Part shown: in pieces, positions 56,912-64,000 of the stretch | How positions within the stretch are numbered: position 1 is the first letter of the stretch | How the letters are laid out: every line of letters starts with the position of its first letter | Assembly (NCBI GenBank): GCA_025667525.1 | Contig: CM046877.1 | Coordinates: 31,755,255 to 31,819,254, forward strand | Length of the DNA: 64,000 nucleotides | From: Glebionis coronaria | Lineage: Eukaryota; Streptophyta; Magnoliopsida; Asterales; Asteraceae | Direction: 5' to 3' | The notes under the pieces: generated by a model | Database searches by the model: none | The model's input: the letters and a program-made list of their open reading frames with translations, nothing else | What the model was told of the DNA's origin: nothing | Program-made: the position numbers and the translations under genes

Positions 56912-57624
56912 GGACTATGGACCTTTATTGACCAGATTTGCTTCTGTTTTCTCACAACACTTATCCAAAAAAAACTCATCTTCTTCGCTACTGTTGTTGT
57001 TGTTGTATCACCACCACCACCACTCTCCTCCACACCCTTCGCTGCTATATCACCACCACCACCACTCACCACCACTCTCCTCCACACCTGCACACGTGCA
57101 CTCACCACCACTCACCACAATCTCCATTCGCCAACACCACCACCACGCCATCTACATTCACCGGCACCACCACCACCGCAATCTATATTAAGGTTTTTTT
57201 ATATAATTTATATTGTAATTGATAGTTTAAGGTTTTTTTATATAATTTTTTTTATAATTTATATTGTAATTGATTTTTTTATATCTTATATCATAATTGA
57301 TAGTATATTTGGTTTTGTTTTTACATATCCGGTCACCGCAGCCGAGTCCCGACCGTAGACGAGCCCGACCACAGCCGAGTCCCGACCGCAGCCGAGCCCC
57401 GACCACAGCCGCGCCCCGACCACAGCCGAGACCCGACCACTATTTAACGGTATGTTTTTTTAACTTTTAATTGTAATTGATAATACATATTGTTTTTTTT
57501 AGTTTTTTTTAGATTCCCTGGCGACATGTCGTCCGGGATGTTTAAACTTGTTAATTTTTGTTAAACGTAAATCCAAACACTCCTTATGTTACCTATTTGA
57601 TGAGAATAAATTATAATAATCTTT

Positions 57625-57962
57625 TTTGGATAAGCTGATTTCAAACAGGTTAACCTAGCTTATCAGAATAAGCTGTTTGATAACAGCTTATCCTAATAAG
57701 CTTATCAGGATAAGCTGTTTGATAACAGCTTATCCTGATAAGCTTATCAGAATAAGCTGCTTATTCTGATAAGTTTATCGGGATAAGCTGTTTTCAAACA
57801 TCTTACTCTGATAAGCTTATCGGGATAAGCTGTTTTCAAACAACTTATTCTAATAAGCTTATCAGAATAAGCTGTTTGAAAACAGCTTATTCAGATAAGC
57901 TTATTGGGATAAGCTGTTTTCAAACAGCTTATTCTGATAAGCTTATCAGAATAAGTTGTTTT
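57625..57962. repeat. Palindrome array, copy 2, upstream of the transposase
   Basis: It is collinear with 44171-44550 and has one unit fewer. It contains a nearly perfect 40-bp palindrome near 57917-57956. Confidence 0.88.
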
Positions 57963-58131
57963 TATTATATGATATAAATGTTTTATTGGACTAAGCCTTA
58001 GGAATGTTTTAGGATTTTAGCGATTAATTTCGGAAAATTCCCGTCTGAAATTGATCAACCTATAGAAAACCCGTCCGAAGTTAATTTATTAGGAATTAAC
58101 TTCGGAAAGTCCCCTGTTTGGGACTGCTTTT

Positions 58132-58324
58132 TGAATGTTTTATCTCATTTAGGATATGAATGCGTATAACCGATTTAGTATTTGAGATGATTTCGACAAT
58201 GTTTCTCCTTTACTCCTACAAATATGTCTTTAAACACATATTTGGGTAGTTGAGGGGAAATGATGCCGAAATTTTCTCAAATAGTAAATGGTTATACGCA
58301 TTCATATATGAGACGAAGCATTCA
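58132..58324. repeat. Hairpin upstream of the transposase, copy 2
   Basis: It has the same 95-bp-arm hairpin as 44721-44914, with a handful of substitutions, and lies 256 bp before the start codon at 58580. Confidence 0.78.
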
Positions 58325-58579
58325 AAGGGTGGGTTAGGATTGCCTTCCATAGTTTCACTAGGTGAACATACTATTTTCTATACTTGATAATTATATCTTT
58401 TAATAAATATTATTATATAATTATATACTTTATAAATAATAATTATATATTTTATAATTATTTTTATAATTTGATATAATACATATTATTATTTATGAAA
58501 TATATAATAATTATTTTTTAAAATTCATTGTGTTAATTAAGTTGCATATAATAACTAAATGTATCGTTAAAACACAGTT

Positions 58580-61088
58580 ATGGTACTAATTGATAAGAGT
58601 TGGACACGGTTAGAGCGTCATCAACCAGAATTTATATTGGGTCTTACCAGTTTTGTCAAGCATTCCAGGCGAGGCATGGACATTGATGTTTACTTGAGAC
58701 CTTTAATTGATGATCTAAAACTTTTATGGGATGGTGTCAGTACTATAGACAAAGCTACAGGCGAGGCATTCACCATGAGAGCGATGCTTTTATGGACCAT
58801 CAATGATTTTCCGGCTCGAAATAGTTTATCTGGGTATAGTGGGCAAGGTTACAAGGCTTGCCCTACATGTAATGACGACACTCCATCTCTTCATGTGGCA
58901 AGCAAAATAGTTTATGTTGGCCACAGAAGATTCTTACCGCCCCGCCATAAATCCAGGACTTTACGTTTATTCAATGGTAAACCCGAACACCAGCCCCGTC
59001 CTAGAACATTTACCATGGACCGGATTAACGATGAACACACTTCACTGACAAATCGACTGCCCGGTAAACATAAGAATTTTGGGGGTGTGAAGATAGCATG
59101 CAATTTTCGTGTTGAGCCTAACTGGTCTAAACGGTCTATTTTTTACGAGCTTGAGTATTGGCCTTTTCTTTCACTAAGACACAATTTAGACATCATGCAT
59201 ATCGAAAAAAATGTGTTGGAGGCCATCCTGAACACTTTGTTGATGAATGACAAATCTAAAGACACTGTCAAGGAAAAACAATACTTGGAAAAGTTGGGCA
59301 TTCGAAAAAGATTGTGGCTCACCCAAAGTAAAAACGGGAAGTGCAAGAAGCCTCAGGCTTCGTATTCCTTCACACACCAGAGAACAGGAAAAAGTTTTGT
59401 CAGTACATCAAAAGTGTTAAACTACCAGATGGGTTCGGATCCAACTTCAAGCACAAAGTGACCGATAACGATACCAATATAACGGGCATGAAGTCTCATG
59501 ACTGTCATATAATGATGCAACATTTACTTCCTTTCGCACTTCAGGAATACTTGCCTGCTGAGATTGCAAGACCACTGATCGACCTATGTAACTTGTTTAA
59601 GCAACTCTGCTCTGCAACTTTAATGGTGGATGACATGTTGACTGCTGTAAAAAAGGTGGTTGACATTTTGTGTGATCTTGAGCTCATATATCCTCCTGAT
59701 TTCTTTGACATTATGGTTCACTTGGTTATCTATTTACGTGATGAGGCCATTGAAGGCGGGCCTATCCGCCCCCGGTGGATGTATCCATTTGAAAGATACA
59801 TGAAAGAGCTAAAAGGTTATGTACGAAATAAAGCTAAGCCAGAAGGTTCGATTGCGGAGGGTTATGTTGCACAAGAAGCATTGACTTTCTGTTCTAAGTA
59901 TGTTCGGGATGATGTTATCACTAAATTTAATCGTCTCGACCGTAATGTGGACCCCCCTCCTTCAACGTGTCAGTTTCAGGTGTTCCGATCGGTATGTCAC
60001 CCGCTTGGGAAAAAGTCGTTTATTCTGTTCCCTTATCAAGAGTTCAAGAAAGTGGAATGGTATGTACTAAACAACAGTCCTAAAATCGACAAGTATATTT
60101 CCGAGTTCAAGAGGTACGCGTTTTTTTTAAACTTCTTTTTCTTAACAATAACGACTTATTCTAATACCATGAACGTTTTTCTTATCATATCCTGACAAAG
60201 ACACGCAAAAAGAATTCCCCGCGTGGTTTGGGAATAAGGTAAACTTAGACTTATCTTGTGTACTTACCTGTAAAAAAGAATATTATTATAAGTAGTTTTC
60301 TGTACCTAATCCTTTATTCCTCATAGATCTGTCAACGTCACGTAGACAATGACAAAGACCCAGAGGTTATCAGCACCAGCGAGTTATTCGCTTTGGCTTG
60401 TGGACCATCACCGCATCCAATCTCACTAAACTCTTGCATAGTCAACGGTGTGAGGTGTGTCGTGCACAGTCGCGATGAACGTCGTACAACTCAAAACAGC
60501 GGCATTTGTGCGCCTGGCCTTGAGAACACAATGGCTTATGGTCAGCTTCAACAGATCCTCATGTTTAGTTATTTGTCATTCAGTGTTGTGTTGTTCAAAG
60601 TTAAGTGGTTCGACACTCGCCCCACATTACGTAAACAACGTCTTATCAATAGAAACAACATGACACAACTCACCGACACAAGAGCTGAGTGGTGGAAAGA
60701 TGATCAATACATTCTCGCAACACAAGTCAAACAAGTATTCTACATTGAAGATAAGAACAAACCCAATTGGAAGGTCGTTGAACATGTTAATCATAAAAAG
60801 TTTTCCAACGGGGGTGTCATAGTGTCAGATGCCGTTCCTGATATTATACATTTCGACAACTCATCTGATCTACCACTTTCCACTGATTTGAATGACTTGG
60901 GTGATGTGACCTTGAATATAGATAGCCACGAAACGGAGGTTGATGCACCGCCAAATATCATTGATGTTGATGACGAAGACGATGGTATTACTGATGATGA
61001 AGACGTCCCTCATGATTTAAGTGATGAAGAACATGTGAATGATGATGATGGTGAAGACATAGTTTATTCCAGTGAAGAAGAAGATTGA
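58580..61088 (+). pseudogene. CACTA TNP2-type transposase gene, copy 2, internally deleted
   Basis: The start MVLIDKSWTRLERHQ is kept. At codon 30 the frame jumps to MDIDVYLRPLIDDLKLLW, losing the linker, CPVCNTSRWK and the first half of the TNP2 core. A 2-base insertion near 59372-59377 (CACACACC) shifts the frame. DUF4218 then reads in another frame (RPRWMYPFERYMKELKGYV). The 3' exon (60327-61088) is fully open, with Trp at the site that is a stop in copy 1. The intron acceptor near 60183 has changed from CAG to CTT, so splicing is probably also broken. Confidence 0.9.
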
Positions 61089-61258
61089 CCTTTAGTTGTA
61101 ACTTGCAAAAGACACTTATTTGTTTAAATGAATGAATCTAATTGTTGTGGATTGTTTAAATGTGTATATTTATTTGGATGTGTTGTATCTGGATTTGTGC
61201 ATGCTTATATTATTTTGTTCATGAATTTGTCTATGTTATGCTAATTGTACTTGTACAG

Positions 61259-63108
61259 ATGTCAGCAGATGTTGCAGGATCACACGGTGGTGACGGTGGT
61301 GGTGAGGATGAACCTCCTACGCCAAGCATCCGCAACGGTTGTTTTGCCTTATTTAGAAATAAAGGTAAGAATATTTGGATTATTGTAACACAATCATAAA
61401 TTTGGTGCATATATATGTTGCTTGCCTTGAATTTTTATGACTTCGTCACTCACTTGATTTTTGCAGGCAAAGGCAAAAGAAAAGAAAATTTGGGCGGCAG
61501 AGAGGCCGGTAGAAAGACTCGGGGCATTACCCGATGTATCGATTTGTTGGAGGAAGTTGGTGTGCATGACCTTGTCTCGATAGATTTTGAAGAAAAATCT
61601 TTCCGGCCTCGCGGCGCGCATGCTCAGCATTTATCTAATTACATCGGGGATTGTATCAGGAGGCTCGTGCCACTGTACTACCCAAGTTGGAATGATGTCC
61701 CTGATGAGATTACGACGTTGGTTTGGGCGAACATAGAGGTCAGTTATCATTTTTATTTTCATAACATTATTGTGTTTATTTATTTAATGGTGTATATATT
61801 TAAATAAAATTGTTTATTTATTTATATCATATAAATAAATAACAAATTTAAATAAATATACAGATTGTATCTTATTTATTTATATCATATAAATTTTTTT
61901 AAATATGTATAAAAAAATTCGAATAAATATAAAAAAATTTAAATAAATATATATTTGATGAGAATAATATAATAAGCTTTTTTGGATAAGCTGTTTTCAA
62001 ACAGCTTATCCTGATAAGCTTATTAGAACAAGCTGTTCTTGATAAGCTTATCAGAACAAGCTGTGTGAAAACAGCTTGTTCTGATATGCTTATCAAGATA
62101 AGCTGTTTTCAAACAGCTTGTTCTGATATGCTTATCACGATAAGCTGTTTTCAAACAGCTTGTCCTGATAAGCTTATCAGGATAAGCTGTTTAAACAGCT
62201 TGTCCTGATAAGCTTATCAGAACAAGCTGTTTTCAAACAGCTTGTCCTGATAAGCTTATCAGAACAAGCTGTTTTCAAAAAGCTTATGCTTATCAGGATA
62301 AGTTGTTTTTATTATAAAAATTTAAATAAATATATAAGCCATTAAATAAATAAACAAAATAATGTATAAATTATATCTCTAACTCTAACTCTGTGTTTGT
62401 TTTATTTGTTGTATATGAATGCAGTCTAAGTTTAATCTGACACCCCATAAGAGTGATCCTAAGACATGGAAGGGTATACGTGGCGGCATCAATCAAATGC
62501 TTACAAAGAGTTACAATTCTCGAAAAAATACGCTCAAGACAAAGCATTGGGTCCGAGACATCGATACCGACACGGTAGACATCGGCAGAGTCCGCAGCGA
62601 GCGTCCTCAGGAAATTACTTCCGAGGACTGGGAAAAACATATCGTTTGGATATGCCTTGGTTTTTTACTATTCCGTGCCGATAAATAATGTACCAACCCG
62701 ACTAATAAATAATATACTAACTGTCGTTTGTTTTTATCACTTCATTCAGAAAAGATGCTTGCGATGAAGGCTGAAGGCAAACATACAGACGACGAGATCA
62801 ACCGTATCTGCCGAGCTGGAAAGCAGGGAGGCCACATGCCCGGTGTCGGCCAGATAGTGCCGAGAAGGACTGCTCAATATATTCCTCCTCCTGCCATCGA
62901 CCCACGATTGGAACAAGCATCTCAGGTGTTTGACTTTATGAGAAGTGACTATAGGTTTGCCGATGCGTTCTCAGCATTTCTATCAGGTGGTGCTAGCGGG
63001 ATTGGCACGGGAGGCAGCGGTAGTGGCGCCGACGGGAGTGGCACGGGAGGCAGCGGTAGTGGCGCCGGTGGGAGTGGTGGGAGTGGTAATGATAATGTCG
63101 ACGGGTAG
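61259..63108 (+). pseudogene. CACTA TNPA-like gene, copy 2, internally deleted
   Basis: Exon 1 starts MSADVAGSHGGDGGGEDEPP at 61259, right after an acceptor-like TGTACAG. Copy 1 has a stop at codon 2 here. Exon 2 (61467-61738) and the start of exon 3 (62425) are open, with Trp at the PKTWKG site that is TGA in copy 1. Near 62645 exon 3 is fused to intron sequence found at 50665 of copy 1, removing the rest of exon 3 and exon 4. The last exon ends with a Gly/Ser repeat as in copy 1. Confidence 0.85.
61975..62310. repeat. Palindrome array in the copy-2 TNPA-like intron
   Basis: It is collinear with 49595-49934, with the same boundaries and AAGCTT centres. Confidence 0.88.
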
Positions 63109-63414
63109 AATGGCAATAATGGTTAGTATGTCTTGTTTTTCCTACCTTAGCATGCAAGTTTAATAATTGCAAACCCCGAATTGCAAGTTTAATAAGTGTA
63201 ACTAGGAACTTTGTACTCAAGTTGTGACATATGTATTTGTATTGATCGAGTCAATCGATCGAGAGGTTACATGTTATTGTGTTTTGGTACTAGATTCCTG
63301 GTAGATTTTTAGTATTTGTATTTTCAGGTTTTGTATTTGTATTCCCATGTTTTGGTAGATTTTTTCCGGAAAAATTCCGAAAAAATCTTGCTGTGCAGGC
63401 TGCTAAAAAAAATG

Positions 63415-63560
63415 CCAAAGTTTCCCTGGCGACATGTCGGCAGGGAAACCATAGACTCGCTTGACTTTCAAAAAAGTCATCAAAGTTTCCCTGGCGACAT
63501 GTCGCCAGGGAAACTTGGACTCGCTTGACTTTCATAAAAGTCAGCCAAGTTTCCCTGGTC
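63415..63560. repeat. Right subterminal repeats of copy 2, truncated
   Basis: Two complete palindromes and one half-site TTTCCCTGG are present. The sequence then switches to TCTCTCACACCATAG and the pseudogene D copy. Confidence 0.88.
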
Positions 63561-63647
63561 TCTCACACCATAGAGAGAGTTTATGTCATCGTGTTTTATG
63601 TGAGGTAAAACATAGTTAAAAACTGTGTTGATTGACTCTTTTTTCAT
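63561..63647 (-). pseudogene. Second copy of the start of pseudogene D
   Basis: The start codon at 63647 and the first 25 or so codons match 52755-52675, including ESINTVFNCV. The rest of D is missing, and the CACTA copy 2 follows directly. Confidence 0.85.
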
Positions 63648-64000
63648 CTTTTTTCATAATTCTAAATAAACGTTTGTGAGCATTGGAATTGATCTCCCTC
63701 CATCTTCAAGAAGAAATTTTGTAACGGGGAAGTGCTTCTGGTTGGATATTTGGGTAGGAAATTCAAAACTTAGTGCCTCCTACCCACAACGGGGAAGCTA
63801 CTGCACATCATGATCCCTGCTCGCTCCTTGATGCCACTGCACGCTCAGTTCTCTGGACACTTTGGTGTTTTCGTAATAACTCTAAGTTAAATTCAAAACC
63901 CCCAAAGAAAAGCTTCATTCTCGGTGACATTAATCAATTCACCTTCACGTGGATCTCAAGTAGATGTAGAAAAGCCTTGGTTAATTGTATCGAGTGGTTT
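63648..64000 (+). pseudogene. Second copy of the D upstream region with the LINE fragment
   Basis: It is nearly identical to 52756-53108, including the L1-type LINE fragment (about 63727-64000). It runs to the window edge, so the duplication extends beyond. Confidence 0.8.

Larger units (their letters stand above)
56912..63560 (+). mobile_element. CACTA transposon, copy 2, truncated at both ends
   Basis: It is collinear with 43448-51582 of copy 1. It lacks about 1.03 kb of the transposase gene (junction near 58668) and about 0.38 kb of the TNPA-like gene (near 62645). It stops inside the right subterminal repeats at 63560, where sequence matching the start of pseudogene D begins. The left end, GRF gene and minisatellite are missing. 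Without ends it cannot move. Confidence 0.93.

Overview
This is nuclear plant DNA, almost certainly from a eudicot. The copia and GRF-zinc-finger proteins most resemble sequences I remember from daisy-family (Asteraceae) genomes, so I lean to that family by inference. There are no bacterial-style operons, RNA genes or CRISPR arrays. The window combines a cluster of COI1-like F-box/leucine-rich-repeat genes, all on the minus strand, with a dense set of nested transposable elements.

Region 1 (1-18092) is a nest of two LTR retrotransposons, both on the minus strand. A complete Ty3/gypsy element of the Athila-like type (41-11454, two 1791-bp LTRs, target duplication GGTGT) sits inside the integrase gene of an older, heavily broken Ty1/copia element. 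The copia parts are 1-40 and 11455-18092, with its 5' LTR at 17784-18092. Both elements carry clusters of the same short motif, TCGCAAT/TCGGAAT, in the same orientation relative to the element.

Region 2 (18093-25450) is old intergenic DNA with small elements. It holds SINE and MITE copies, an element with 150-bp inverted ends that carries one exon of a receptor-like kinase, and a broken fragment of an AHK1-type histidine kinase.

Region 3 (22690-55439) is the F-box cluster, labelled here A to E. A is a pseudogene; B (525 aa) and C (512 aa) are intact and intronless; D is a pseudogene; E is intact except for one frameshift. They resemble COI1, the jasmonate co-receptor that sits in SCF ubiquitin ligases, but several hormone-contact positions differ. 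A 2.14-kb Mutator-like hairpin element lies between B and C. A second inverted-end element and a hAT MITE lie between C and D.

Region 4 (39689-51986) is a 12.3-kb CACTA (En/Spm) transposon inserted into D with a 3-bp AAA target duplication. It carries a TNP2-type transposase gene, a TNPA-like (Transposase_24) gene, an antisense GRF zinc-finger pseudogene, a 41-bp minisatellite, long palindromic arrays and palindromic subterminal repeats. Each of its genes has point lesions.

Region 5 (56052-64000) holds a second, truncated copy of the CACTA body, followed by a second copy of the start of D and its LINE flank. This looks like a tandem duplication of about 13.4 kb followed by deletions. Lesions in the two CACTA copies are largely complementary.
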